A DNA stretch of 64,000 bases from Psychrobacter lutiphocae DSM 21542 (GTDB taxonomy: Bacteria > Pseudomonadota > Gammaproteobacteria > Pseudomonadales > Moraxellaceae). Below are positions 8,693 through 17,412 of this stretch, piece by piece. Position numbers and translations under genes: made by a program. Numbering within the stretch: position 1 is the stretch's first letter; every line of letters begins with the position of its first letter. The stretch lies in the NCBI RefSeq assembly GCF_000382145.1, contig NZ_KB907633.1:1-64000 (forward strand), read 5' to 3'. Under the pieces are notes generated by a model that had not been told where the DNA came from, ran no database searches, and saw only the letters and a program-made list of their open reading frames with translations.

Positions 8693-9832
8693 TTAACGAT
8701 TAATTAAAGAGAATAAAGACGCTTCAACTTCATCCATGGTTAAAAAGGGATAAACCTCTTTGGTAATAAGTTTTGGATTTAATACTGATTTATGCTGGCA
8801 ATCAGCCTTTGGTTGATGTGTAGCCACTAGGTTTCTAAGCCAAGTATATTGGCGCTTTGCCAGCTGTCTGGTGGCATATAATGCCTTATTTTTCATATCT
8901 TGACAAGCAAGCGTGTCAGCAATCATATCGGGTGTTAATTGTATTTTGGATCCAGTTTTTACTGTCAGTATACCTGCTTTTACCTCAAGATGGTTGTTTG
9001 CCAACAAATAGTCAATGACTTGTCGATATCCAACGCAGCGCATGGCAGGTGTCTCAGGCGATAAAGAATAACGCTGAACCAGATCTACTACTTCATCAAC
9101 AAAACCATCTGCCCACATCATTTGTAGCCGTAGTGCGATACGCTCATGCAGCCACGCACGATCTGGCATCACCGCCAGCCCTAGCCAATACTGATCTGGA
9201 TTATCTGCCAGTGCCTGCTTGGGCAGTTGCTGCCATTCGCTCAAAGGTTTGGCTGTTTGTTGATATACCTCTACGGCACGGGTCACTCTTTGGGTATCGG
9301 TAGCCTTCAAGCGCTTAGCAATCACAGGATCTATCTGTTGCAAGTAAGCGTATAACGTCTCAATACCGTCTGCTTGTCGCCACGCTTCTACCTCAGCACG
9401 TATCTGAACATCTGTATCAGGCACAGGTGATAAGCCTGTGAATAATGCCATGTAATACATCATGGTGCCACCGACCAAAAGTGGAATCTTGCCTCGAGCA
9501 TGAATCTCCTCAACTAAGCGCCCAACATCTGCTACAAAATTTGCCACGCTATAACTGTCAGTGGGATCTATAATATCCACCAAGTGATGCGGATAGCGTG
9601 CGAGCTCTTGCTCTGTTGGCTTGGCCGTACCGATATTCATATCACGATAAATCAATGCAGAATCAACAGAGACAAGCTCAAATCGCCCAGTATCATAAAG
9701 CTCATACGCCAAGGCGGTTTTGCCGCTGGCTGTCGGTGCCATTAATGACACCACCGCATTATCTGGCAAATGTGTGATATTGCTATTAATTAAGTTAGAT
9801 AAATATGGCTGTGCAAACCGCTCTTTGCTCAT
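8693..9832 (-). CDS. miaA: tRNA dimethylallyltransferase
   Basis: MiaA adds an isopentenyl group to A37 of tRNAs that read UNN codons. The 379-residue protein has the P-loop APTASGKT (near 32-39), SVDSALIYRDMNIGTAKPT, the HHLVDI segment, LLVGGTMMYYMAL, and a C-terminal RQLAKRQYTWLR motif. It is longer than the usual 310-320 residues because of an added N-terminal stretch, a Lys/Thr-rich insertion near 295 and a C-terminal tail. It lies between mutL and hfq. Confidence 0.95.
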   Translation of the reverse strand: MSKERFAQPYLSNLINSNITHLPDNAVVSLMAPTASGKTALAYELYDTGRFELVSVDSALIYRDMNIGTAKPTEQELARYPHHLVDIIDPTDSYSVANFVADVGRLVEEIHARGKIPLLVGGTMMYYMALFTGLSPVPDTDVQIRAEVEAWRQADGIETLYAYLQQIDPVIAKRLKATDTQRVTRAVEVYQQTAKPLSEWQQLPKQALADNPDQYWLGLAVMPDRAWLHERIALRLQMMWADGFVDEVVDLVQRYSLSPETPAMRCVGYRQVIDYLLANNHLEVKAGILTVKTGSKIQLTPDMIADTLACQDMKNKALYATRQLAKRQYTWLRNLVATHQPKADCQHKSVLNPKLITKEVYPFLTMDEVEASLFSLINR

Positions 9833-9952
9833 TATTGATGCTCTTATTATTGTCTATAACGTTTTTATTTTCGTGACTTAGTTTCTAGTGATTTAATTTC
9901 TAATAACTGGGGTTTAAGTGACTTAATAGTTTTATTGACTCAAGGATTTTAT

Positions 9953-12028
9953 TTACTTGCTGCGTTGATTGACTGTTAACATATGCGCCAGCAACTCATC
10001 TAACGTTATCTCACGCAGCGCATGGCTCGCCAATACCGACCACACATCGGTTTTGAGTGTTGTGTCTATGTTCTGGTTTTGATTCTGGCTCTGGTTGTGT
10101 ATAGCTTGTAAATAAGATAACCACTGATTTAAAAGCTGACGCTTGCCAAAATGATCCGCTTGCTGATATTGGTTCATCATCTGCGCACACTCCACATCAA
10201 GGCTATCACAGCTATCAAAAGCATCAGACATATCAAGATGCTCAAACTCACCTTGTTGCATTATCAACTGCATCATTAACGTCAGCAAGTATTGCTCATC
10301 AAATACCAATAGCCTATCCGCCAGCTGTATTAAAATATGAACGTCAGCGTCTTTTTCTCTATCACATTCCTCTTTATTAGCTTCTTCACTTTCACTGGCA
10401 ACTTCAATCTCACTAACAAACAAACACTGTGCATCCGCATCTATTGTCACCATTTGTTCTGACTTCGGATTGGTTTTTGATAAACCTAACTCACTGCTAA
10501 CAGAGCTGACATCATAAGGCGTCAATGGTTCAGCAACATAGGTATTGGCACTTTGACTGACTGCTAAGTCCATTAGCTGGCTGCTCTGGCTGCTCTGGCT
10601 GCTCTGGCTACTATACTGACCGCTGATCTGACCGCTACCTTGCCTGCTAGTTTGCCTATTAGCGTCTGAGCCCACATAAGATTGAGCGCTATTTAATGCG
10701 GATGGTTGTTGCGTTTGGTGTTGTGCTTGCCAGTTTTGCTGCTGCTGTTTAAGATCTAGATAACGGGCTTGCCAGCGCTGTAATCCTGCATTGACCCCGA
10801 CTTGCAAATGCGCCACCACATTGGCTAAGTTTTGAACTTTGACGCACTGCTTCGATGGATGCACATTCAGATTTAGCCAAGCATTGGGTAAATTAAAAAA
10901 CAACACATAGCCCAAGCTTTGCAGCTCTGGTATATGGCTGGCACATTCACGCAAACACTGAGCGATACGCCTATCTTTAACCAAGCGCCCATTGATATAG
11001 ATAAGCCGATAAGCTGCCGTCGCCAGTGGCTTATCACTGGGAATCAAAAACCCAGTAACCCCTAATTCCGCATTATCCGATTGACCCACTGAAGCTGCTG
11101 CGGCCTGCCACCCTTTATGGTTTACCAGTCCATCTAGATTTAATACCAATGGCTGTAAATTCTGAGGATGCAGCAGCTGCGCTTGATCATGAGTCGCTGG
11201 CAGCACTTGCATTAAACGACCTAGAACCGCTTGCATCAGTAAAGAGTGCTGTGTATTGGTTTGGCTATCTTGCTCTGAACTTGACTGATTAAGATCACAC
11301 TCTTCTGAAGTGCCTGAAGTCATGACCGCTTGCTGCAAGTCAGAGGATGCGCTCAGCTCAATTGCCTCTAATTGAAAGCGACGCTTGTCATTGTGCCACA
11401 AGTTAAAGCTCACATCACTGGCAACCAGGGCCAACTGCTTAATCACTGCCTCAATATGTGCATACTCTGTCGAGATGGATTTTAAATTACCTCGTCTGGC
11501 TGGCACGTTAAAGTATAAGTCTCTGACAATGACCGTCGTGCCCTGCGGATGTACTACTGGGACTAACTCAGGCGTATCTTCTAATATGCCAGCCACATTC
11601 AGCTCACGACCGATACCACTTTGATCGGCGCTACTGGTTAAGGTTAGACGAGACACTGCTGCCGTGGCTGCCAAGGCTTCACCACGAAACCCTAGAGTTG
11701 CAATCCCTTGCAGATGTGCCACATCCGCCACTTTACTGGTAGCAAAGCGAGTGACTGCCATCACCATATCATCGGCATGGATGCCTTCCCCATCATCCCT
11801 GACTTCAATACTGCCCATCCCACCTTGGTTGACACGAATTTCAATGTTTTTTGCACCAGCATCAAGCGCATTTTCAATCAGTTCTTTCACCACTGAGGCA
11901 GGACGGGTCACCACCTCTCCAGCAGCCAACTGATTCACCAAAAGTGGCGGTAGTTTTTTAATTCGTTTTTGTGATGGGCTATGATTTTGGTGAGGATTAA
12001 ACATCATATCGGAGTGAGAGGCGCTCAT
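9953..12028 (-). CDS. mutL: DNA mismatch repair protein MutL
   Basis: MutL couples mismatch recognition by MutS to strand removal. The 691-residue protein has the GHKL ATPase motifs NALDAGA, DDGEGIH, TLGFRGEAL and GTTVIVRDLYFNVPARR in the N-terminal part, a transducer domain, then a long Gln/Ser-rich linker (about 430-530) containing SQSSQSSQ from a tandem repeat in the DNA, and a C-terminal dimerization domain. No DQHAxxE-type endonuclease motif was seen, as in MutH-dependent gammaproteobacterial MutL. It is about 75 residues longer than the E. coli protein, mostly in the linker. Confidence 0.96.
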   Translation of the reverse strand: MSASHSDMMFNPHQNHSPSQKRIKKLPPLLVNQLAAGEVVTRPASVVKELIENALDAGAKNIEIRVNQGGMGSIEVRDDGEGIHADDMVMAVTRFATSKVADVAHLQGIATLGFRGEALAATAAVSRLTLTSSADQSGIGRELNVAGILEDTPELVPVVHPQGTTVIVRDLYFNVPARRGNLKSISTEYAHIEAVIKQLALVASDVSFNLWHNDKRRFQLEAIELSASSDLQQAVMTSGTSEECDLNQSSSEQDSQTNTQHSLLMQAVLGRLMQVLPATHDQAQLLHPQNLQPLVLNLDGLVNHKGWQAAAASVGQSDNAELGVTGFLIPSDKPLATAAYRLIYINGRLVKDRRIAQCLRECASHIPELQSLGYVLFFNLPNAWLNLNVHPSKQCVKVQNLANVVAHLQVGVNAGLQRWQARYLDLKQQQQNWQAQHQTQQPSALNSAQSYVGSDANRQTSRQGSGQISGQYSSQSSQSSQSSQLMDLAVSQSANTYVAEPLTPYDVSSVSSELGLSKTNPKSEQMVTIDADAQCLFVSEIEVASESEEANKEECDREKDADVHILIQLADRLLVFDEQYLLTLMMQLIMQQGEFEHLDMSDAFDSCDSLDVECAQMMNQYQQADHFGKRQLLNQWLSYLQAIHNQSQNQNQNIDTTLKTDVWSVLASHALREITLDELLAHMLTVNQRSK

Positions 12029-12126
12029 TATCTACTTATTACATGTTTTTGGGTTTGATTACTCATATCATATGGGCAAGGTATAGGCTCAGTGTACCAG
12101 ATTCAAGGCATACTGCACGCAAAGCT

Positions 12127-12654
12127 TTAGCGCAAAGGTGCCAATTCAAAGATACCTTTTTGTTCACAAACGATTTCCACCCGTCTGACTTGCTTTCCCT
12201 GCTGTTGCTCGATATGAATACTAATCGTCATCATAGGCGCCGGCAAATACCCTTCCGCCCGACTCGCCCACTCGATAATCACCAAGGCCTGTGCATCGTC
12301 TAAATACTCCTCAAAGCCAATAAACGACAGCTCCTCAGGGTCTTGCAACCGATACAAATCGGCATGATACACACGCAACACACCGCCCGCCATCGCCTGT
12401 GGCAACTGATACGGCTCAACTAAAGTATAGGTGGGGCTTTTTACCGAACCTTGATGGCCTAATGCCCTAAGCCAATAACGGGTCAAGGTAGTCTTACCCG
12501 CCCCCAGATCTCCTGACAGCCAGACACTGCCATGAATATCGGCCTGCGCCAATTGCTCAGCCAAAGCTTGGGTATCCGCCTCTGAGGTCAAAATCACCTC
12601 TTGTCGCTGACTCGCATTATCAAACTTAAATGAGTGTGCTTGAGTCATATCCAT
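12127..12654 (-). CDS. tsaE: tRNA threonylcarbamoyladenosine biosynthesis ATPase TsaE
   Basis: TsaE is the ATPase that works with TsaB, TsaC and TsaD to make t6A37 in tRNA. The 175-residue protein has a P-loop SGDLGAGKTT (47-56), the SPTYTLVEPY motif, a YHADLYRL segment and the Walker B-like ALVIIEWA segment. The family is about 150 residues. It lies 98 bp upstream of mutL on the same strand; the amiB gene often found between them is absent here. Confidence 0.94.
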   Translation of the reverse strand: MDMTQAHSFKFDNASQRQEVILTSEADTQALAEQLAQADIHGSVWLSGDLGAGKTTLTRYWLRALGHQGSVKSPTYTLVEPYQLPQAMAGGVLRVYHADLYRLQDPEELSFIGFEEYLDDAQALVIIEWASRAEGYLPAPMMTISIHIEQQQGKQVRRVEIVCEQKGIFELAPLR

Positions 12655-12739
12655 CCTCTCTTATAGATTGTAGCTATCGGTTATAGCGATTTTATAGATC
12701 ATCTGGTTGATTCCTGTATTATCTCAAATACAGCTGAGA

Positions 12740-13336
12740 CTAATCTTTTACCTGCAGCTCTACCTCTGGATTAACAAAACACTCACCAGCAATCAACTTG
12801 TCATACATCTTAGGATCATGCCACTCTTGCTTCACCTGCTCACTAAACTCAAAATCCTCCAGCGCCAACTTACCCATCTGCTCATTGGCAACATCCTCTG
12901 CAAAGCACTGCGCATAACCGGTTGCTGTCTCATGCGCAATCACCGAATAGACACTGACATCTGCCTCACCATTTACCATCTTAGTCTGATTCAAAATTTG
13001 CTGTGCCCAAAAGAAAATCACCCGTGAAAACTGCTCAGCCGACGGCGATACTGGCAAACTAATCCAACGTGCGCTAAATTTTTTGCACATAGCGATATAT
13101 TCCGGATCATCCTTATTCCAAAAGCAAATCGCATGATCAAAACTATCAATAATATCCTTAATCGATGACTTTAATAGCCCAAAATCATAAACCATCTGCC
13201 CATGATCTAAGCGATCCGCCTGCAAAATCAACTCAATCTGATAGCTGTGCCCATGAATTGAGCGCTTACATCTATCCGAACTACAATTGCGCACAATATG
13301 CGCATTTTCAAACTTAAACAACTTACGAATCCGCAT
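12740..13336 (-). CDS. queD: 6-carboxytetrahydropterin synthase/PTPS-family protein (long form)
   Basis: This family makes carboxytetrahydropterin in queuosine/preQ0 synthesis. Zinc ligands are visible as His13 (FENAH), His28 and His30 (IHGHSY), the catalytic Cys is Cys23, and the Asp-His pair of the catalytic triad is in SFDHAICF. The protein has 198 residues, against about 120 in E. coli QueD; the extra length is a C-terminal part of about 70 residues. C-x4-H-G-H has one residue more than the usual spacing. Queuosine function is inferred; a related pterin role is possible. Confidence 0.8.
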   Translation of the reverse strand: MRIRKLFKFENAHIVRNCSSDRCKRSIHGHSYQIELILQADRLDHGQMVYDFGLLKSSIKDIIDSFDHAICFWNKDDPEYIAMCKKFSARWISLPVSPSAEQFSRVIFFWAQQILNQTKMVNGEADVSVYSVIAHETATGYAQCFAEDVANEQMGKLALEDFEFSEQVKQEWHDPKMYDKLIAGECFVNPEVELQVKD

Positions 13337-13491
13337 AATTTCCTCATTTACTTATCATTAGTAATCTATGATACCATTTCATTGCACCCATACTACCTTC
13401 TTCTATTTCTATTTTATACCAAACTGTATCAAACTTGCTGAGTGTTGTTACCGCCAAACCATCCTATATCGGATATTACGAGAGGTTACTC

Positions 13492-13551
13492 CCTTGTATC
13501 TTAATTAACTGGTATCTTAAGTAGTTGCAGTCAACAAGTTGAGATACAAGG
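13492..13551. other. Inverted repeat in a 650-bp intergenic region
   Basis: CCTTGTATCT (13492-13501) and AGATACAAGG (13542-13551) are perfect 10-bp inverted arms around 40 bp. The whole 13337-13985 stretch between queD and the small-gene island has no convincing gene. It marks the left boundary of the AT-rich island and may hold remnants of mobile DNA. Confidence 0.45.
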
Positions 13552-13985
13552 CAATTGAATGAAGGTACTCCTGCCGCAGGCTAAATGAAGTTAATGCCGT
13601 AACTTTTTTGTTTGCCCATTTGTTCAGCTAGTTTTTTAGTTCAGCGCCTTTTGTCATTGCTCATTCTCCTTTACTATGGACTATGAAGCAATTGCACAAA
13701 GTTTGGGAGAGTCTCGCAAGGATGGAGGAGATAGCTTAATCAACCTATCTTTTTAATGTTATCGCTGGATCATTCTTAAGGCATTCAATTAAAATCAATC
13801 AGTATTACTTGTTTATCTATTGTTTTACTACGTATTTCAAAAGCCCATTCTCAGCTCTTTGTAAGCCATTGATAGTTCAAGTATTAGGAAAGTGCGCTTT
13901 TTTTAATCTAGATTATTAATTCCTTTAATATCAATGGTGAGAGGGGAAGAGTTGAGATTTGGGTATTAATATTGAAGAGGATTTT

Positions 13986-14231
13986 ATGGGTGATATTCTA
14001 GCTGCCATTGCTGGTTGGTTTGTAACTACTGATAAACGTGGTTTTAAAGCAATTTTAAAGATATCATTACTCATAAGTATTGTATCTTTTATGGCTTGGA
14101 CTTTTTCCGATTGGTTAAGCTATCAATCTATAAATAAAGCTACATTATTAATAAATTTTCAAACATCACTTATTGTTTTTTTTGCAGTCTTTTCACTTAT
14201 GGGTTTGAGGGAGTATTTCTCCAAAGAGTGA
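13986..14231 (+). CDS. Small membrane protein, unknown function
   Basis: The 81-residue protein starts at ATG 13986 with GAAGAGGA about 4 bases upstream. After a short N-terminal part (MGDILAAIAGWFV) there are two likely membrane segments, near residues 25-42 and 52-70, and the C-terminus is charged (LREYFSKE). I do not recognise a family. It is the first gene of the AT-rich island and could be a small envelope or immunity-type protein, but nothing proves that. Confidence 0.6.
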   Translation: MGDILAAIAGWFVTTDKRGFKAILKISLLISIVSFMAWTFSDWLSYQSINKATLLINFQTSLIVFFAVFSLMGLREYFSKE

Positions 14232-14289
14232 TAGTTTATATTTAGCGGGAGCTAGTGGCTTCCTAAACTCAAATATCAAATAGTTTTTT

Positions 14290-14532
14290 ATGGTACACAA
14301 TATTTATATTTGGTATTTAGTTGTTATCTTATCTGCAGTTATTGCTACTATCGTTCGTCGTTATAGTCAGAACGTTAGGACGATAGCACTGTTGATTCTA
14401 GTTTCTTTAATAGGCTTTTTAATCAGTAATTATCAAATTTATAATCAACCCATACACCTTGTAATAAGTTTAATCTTATATCTGTGTGTTGCTATTGTTA
14501 CTTACTTTATTGTACGATTCGAATCTAAGTAG
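14290..14532 (+). CDS. Small three-segment membrane protein, unknown function
   Basis: The 80-residue protein is almost entirely hydrophobic, with likely membrane segments near 6-22, 31-47 and 55-74, separated by a basic loop (RRYSQNVR) and ending in RFESK. No family is recognised. The ATG has no strong ribosome binding site. It lies 58 bp after the previous small membrane gene and could be cotranscribed with it. Confidence 0.55.
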   Translation: MVHNIYIWYLVVILSAVIATIVRRYSQNVRTIALLILVSLIGFLISNYQIYNQPIHLVISLILYLCVAIVTYFIVRFESK

Positions 14533-14655
14533 AGCTAAGGGCTATGCTACATACGTTATATTATTTAGTATAGCTTATTAAGCATATAGACAATATCTTA
14601 AAAGCTACGCCAATTGAAGCTAATAATTTTTACTGTTAAGTTTAAGGTTAATGTT

Positions 14656-14937
14656 ATGCCTAGATTTTATGCAATGATTACAGTGACTGCCGACTTAGAT
14701 GTTGTTGATGAGAATAATCAACCTACGAATGGTTTTGTAATTACGATAGAGTTTCAATCACCTAATTTGCAAAATGCTAAGCAAGATGCGTTTAAGATTT
14801 TTCAGCAATCCAATATTTACAAGGAACAGTTAAAGCCACTAATTAACAAGATAATAAATGTTGAGATCGATGATGTTATGGAAATTATGTCAACCGATAG
14901 TAATGAAACCATCTATGGCCCAGTTGTATTGTTTTAA
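14656..14937 (+). CDS. Small soluble protein, unknown function
   Basis: The 93-residue protein starts at ATG 14656 (MPRFYAMITV), with AAGG 8 bases upstream. It has no membrane segment and looks like an alpha/beta domain: a beta strand ITVTADLDVVD, another GFVITIEFQS, a helix around NAKQDAFKIFQQ, then INVEIDDVMEIMS. It is acidic. No family is recognised. Confidence 0.6.
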   Translation: MPRFYAMITVTADLDVVDENNQPTNGFVITIEFQSPNLQNAKQDAFKIFQQSNIYKEQLKPLINKIINVEIDDVMEIMSTDSNETIYGPVVLF

Positions 14938-15033
14938 CAGATATGCTTAGAGCTTATAGAATCAACTAAATCTGTATCTATTGGAAATATAAACAACAGA
15001 CTAGATAAATTTCAGATTTATTTGAATGCTGGC

Positions 15034-15093
15034 AGATGGACTAACTATCCATCTTAAAATTAACCAGTTGCCCAGCCAGTGTATAAGGGCAAC
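15034..15093 (+). promoter_or_regulatory. Two hairpins in the leader of the secreted peptide gene
   Basis: AGATGGA (15034-15040) pairs with TCCATCT (15048-15054), and GTTGCCC (15067-15073) pairs with GGGCAAC (15087-15093); both stems are 7 bp and perfect. They lie 35-94 bases before the start codon at 15128. The first could be a weak terminator, although it has no long T run; the second could be a leader structure. Confidence 0.4.
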
Positions 15094-15127
15094 ACTCATT
15101 GACAACTTAAGTCACAAGGAAAGTGTA

Positions 15128-15452
15128 ATGAAAAAAATTAACTAAAATCGCTACTGCAACAACACTTGGTTTGGGCTTAAGTGTGTCAGCAATGGCTTCA
15201 GAAAATATTCAAACTACCTCAAATCTAGCAGTTCAACCATCTGCTGATTTAAGCTATGCGTTTGATGATAGCGAAGACTTACAAGTTAAAGCTATATCTA
15301 ATCAAGAAATGGAAAGGACAGAGGGGGCTTGGGTTCCAATTGCATTAAATCTTGCTGGTAGAGTAGTAACTAGCCCTTTAGGGCAGCATTATATTAGAAG
15401 TGCTGGACTTGCATATAGTACCTCTTCTTGGGGAAAGAACAAGGGTAAATAG
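15128..15452 (+). CDS. Secreted peptide with leader-like motif; frameshift in poly-A at codons 2-3
   Basis: ATG 15128 has AAGGA 7 bases upstream, but the A7 run (15131-15137) puts a stop at codon 6. With six A the frame is MKKLTKIATATTLGLGL and continues to 15452, giving a 107-residue protein with a clear Sec signal peptide ending at SAMA. After an acidic spacer comes ISNQEMERTEGAW, like the end of a double-glycine leader. The last 40 residues are basic and rich in Gly, Ala and Ser, as in class II bacteriocins. Function is inferred from these features only. The shift could be phase variation, slippage, decay or a sequencing error. Confidence 0.55.
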
Positions 15453-15493
15453 TTGACATAAAAACACTTTTAATTTTTGATATATTTGGTAAG

Positions 15494-15526
15494 CAGCCAG
15501 TAGATATATTTGATATTTACTGGCTG
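15494..15526 (+). other. Intergenic hairpin between two island genes
   Basis: CAGCCAGTA (15494-15502) pairs perfectly with TACTGGCTG (15518-15526) around a 15-base loop. There is no T run after it, so it is more likely an RNA processing, stabilising or attenuating structure than a strong terminator. Confidence 0.45.
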
Positions 15527-15541
15527 TCATGGTTAATAAAT

Positions 15542-15823
15542 ATGATAAAAAGAAAATGCCCGAGCTGTGATGCAAATATCATAAACCCTTTGGATTTTAA
15601 AAGAATTGAATACTATTATTGCCCTTTATGTGGCATGCCAGTAGCACCTAATTTTTATTTATCAACATTTTTATCTATTGCTTTGCCAATTTATATGACG
15701 TATCTGTATAGTGTAGATTTATATTATAGTGGTGTGTTTTGCTTTGTTTTAATCATTATACGATGGGCTTTACATAATAAAATAGATGCTTTAATTCTAC
15801 CATTACAAATTGCTGAAACCTAG
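15542..15823 (+). CDS. Zinc-ribbon small membrane protein, unknown function
   Basis: The 93-residue protein begins with a zinc-ribbon: CPSC (6-9) and CPLC (27-30). Two likely membrane segments follow (about 40-58 and 63-78), then a short tail. The N-terminus is basic (MIKRK). No named family is recognised. It sits 90 bp after the secreted peptide gene, separated by a hairpin, which is the position where an immunity or accessory gene would be expected; this is inference from position only. Confidence 0.6.
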   Translation: MIKRKCPSCDANIINPLDFKRIEYYYCPLCGMPVAPNFYLSTFLSIALPIYMTYLYSVDLYYSGVFCFVLIIIRWALHNKIDALILPLQIAET

Positions 15824-15937
15824 GCGTTATTACCTGTCTTCGCCCAGCTATTATTGATTTTATATGATTAAAATTACCTTTTATACTCTCTTGGTAATGA
15901 CTCTGATAGCGAATAATCTATATTACTAGGAGATTAA

Positions 15938-16515
15938 ATGTGGTTATTTGCCGAGTTTTTACCTGAATTGATAGTGTTTTTTAAAAAGACTAAAGATAAA
16001 GCTAATAATCCAGTAGCATTTTTTCTGTTTTAACAACTTTGTTGTTGCTATTCTATATTTTCATATTCACGCAACATTATCTATACGGTTTGATTATTAC
16101 TATTATCTCTGGTGCTTTACTTTATATAATAACTAAAGATACGCTGAATAGCCTTCAGACTTCCGATTTTCCTTTGGCTCTTGATATACCGTTGGAAGAT
16201 TATTACTATCGATTTCCAATAAAATTCAGAGATCTCTTTAGAGGTAAAACACTGCCGTGTGACATATCAAATAAAGTTGATTTAGTTATTATTTTAGGTT
16301 CTTTTGGAGAATATGTATATATATTGATAGATGGCAAAAAAACACAAACATCACCTTTATCTTTTTTACAGGTCATTTTTGGTTTAATTGTTTTTCAGCG
16401 TTTACTTGAAGATGCTAGCGGTAGGGTTTGGTTAATGAAAGTCCGTATTGTGGGATTGCTTAGGTTCAAAGTTGAAGTGCTGTTAAAACAAGTAGATAAT
16501 TATGTCATTAGTTAA
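15938..16515 (+). CDS. Membrane protein split by a one-base frameshift in a T run
   Basis: ATG 15938 has AGGAG 5 bases upstream and opens MWLFAEFLPELIV, but the frame stops at 16030-16032. One extra T in the T6 run near 16019-16024 would join it to the downstream frame, which has no ATG of its own. The joined protein is 192 residues, with two membrane segments near 33-70 and a C-terminal domain (DVLVIILGSFGEY-like strand region, then a hydrophobic stretch and VWLMKVRIVG). No family is recognised. It is the second homopolymer break in 900 bp. Confidence 0.5.
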
Positions 16516-16873
16516 TATAATCATAACTAAAAAACAAGCTGGTTTTTTGCCAAAAGAACGTTATTTAAAATTCGTAGAGTACGGTAAGATTCAAAATTTC
16601 TTTGCTTATATAAGATATGATTATACGAAAAGTATGTTTGCCAGTCTTAATTATGACAATTATCAACTATCTGAAAGTGGATTAAGCTTGCTTAAAAAGC
16701 TAAAATCACTAGATAATAATGAAGCTTACTGGTCTGTTATGCATCTAAAAAATAAGATGGGTGAAAAAGAAGCCTGTGATAACGCTTTGAGGCTAATAAC
16801 TAATAAAGATTACATACAAGCTGATTTTAATCAAAAATTGAGTTTAAGCTACGATATTCTTTATAAACTTTAG
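16502..16873 (+). CDS. Small soluble protein, unknown function
   Basis: The 123-residue protein starts at an ATG inside the end of the previous gene (14-base overlap), which suggests translational coupling. It has no signal or membrane segment, is Tyr-, Lys- and Asn-rich, and looks mostly helical in its second half (LSLLKKLKSL, CDNALRLITN, LSLSYDILYKL), perhaps as short repeat helices. No family is recognised. Confidence 0.55.
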   Translation: MSLVNIIITKKQAGFLPKERYLKFVEYGKIQNFFAYIRYDYTKSMFASLNYDNYQLSESGLSLLKKLKSLDNNEAYWSVMHLKNKMGEKEACDNALRLITNKDYIQADFNQKLSLSYDILYKL

Positions 16874-16932
16874 ATCCTTTAAAATTAAAACCTCATTGCT
16901 ATCTGATAAATGAACTTAACAAGGAGTAAAAA

Positions 16933-17412
16933 ATGTCATTTTTAACTAAAACTTGCCAACATGTATTCTTATCAGCCACGCTTATCATATCTGGCTTAGC
17001 CATCACTCAAGCAGGTCATGCTGCCGTAGCTTTTCAAGCACAAGACAGCCAAAAAGTTGCCCTTGCTCGCAAACTTATTAATATGGATGGCTCCAAACAA
17101 GGTTTCAAGCAAGCCAATAAATTCGTCATAGAGTCTATGCGTAGTAATATGATTGATATGCCTGATGAGTTTTTTGACAGACTATCAAAAAAAATGGACA
17201 ACTATGACTACGAATCTCAACTAGCCTCTACCTATGCACAAGTGTTGTCCACTGATGAGCTAAATACTTTGATTGAGTTATACAGCTCACCGACAGGCAG
17301 ATCATTAGCTAATAAGATGGGACTATTAACAGAACGTATTGCCTTACAACAAAGTCAAATCTCTGAGCAGATGATTCAACAAACGTTAGCTGAAATGGGT
17401 ATGCTAGATTAA
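16933..17412 (+). CDS. Secreted DUF2059-domain protein
   Basis: The 159-residue protein has a Sec signal peptide (hydrophobic core LSATLIISGLAIT, cleavage likely after GHA near residue 30) and a helical domain with the DUF2059 pattern (YAQVLSTDELNTLIELYSSP, then GRSLANKM). AAGGAG lies upstream of ATG 16933. The molecular function of this domain is unknown. It is a periplasmic protein and ends the AT-rich island. Confidence 0.8.
   Translation: MSFLTKTCQHVFLSATLIISGLAITQAGHAAVAFQAQDSQKVALARKLINMDGSKQGFKQANKFVIESMRSNMIDMPDEFFDRLSKKMDNYDYESQLASTYAQVLSTDELNTLIELYSSPTGRSLANKMGLLTERIALQQSQISEQMIQQTLAEMGMLD

Noticed and set aside
13677-13758. Short open frame MDYEAIAQSLGESRKDGG
   Set aside because: Only about 26 codons, no ribosome binding site, no recognised family; may be a remnant but cannot be supported as a gene.
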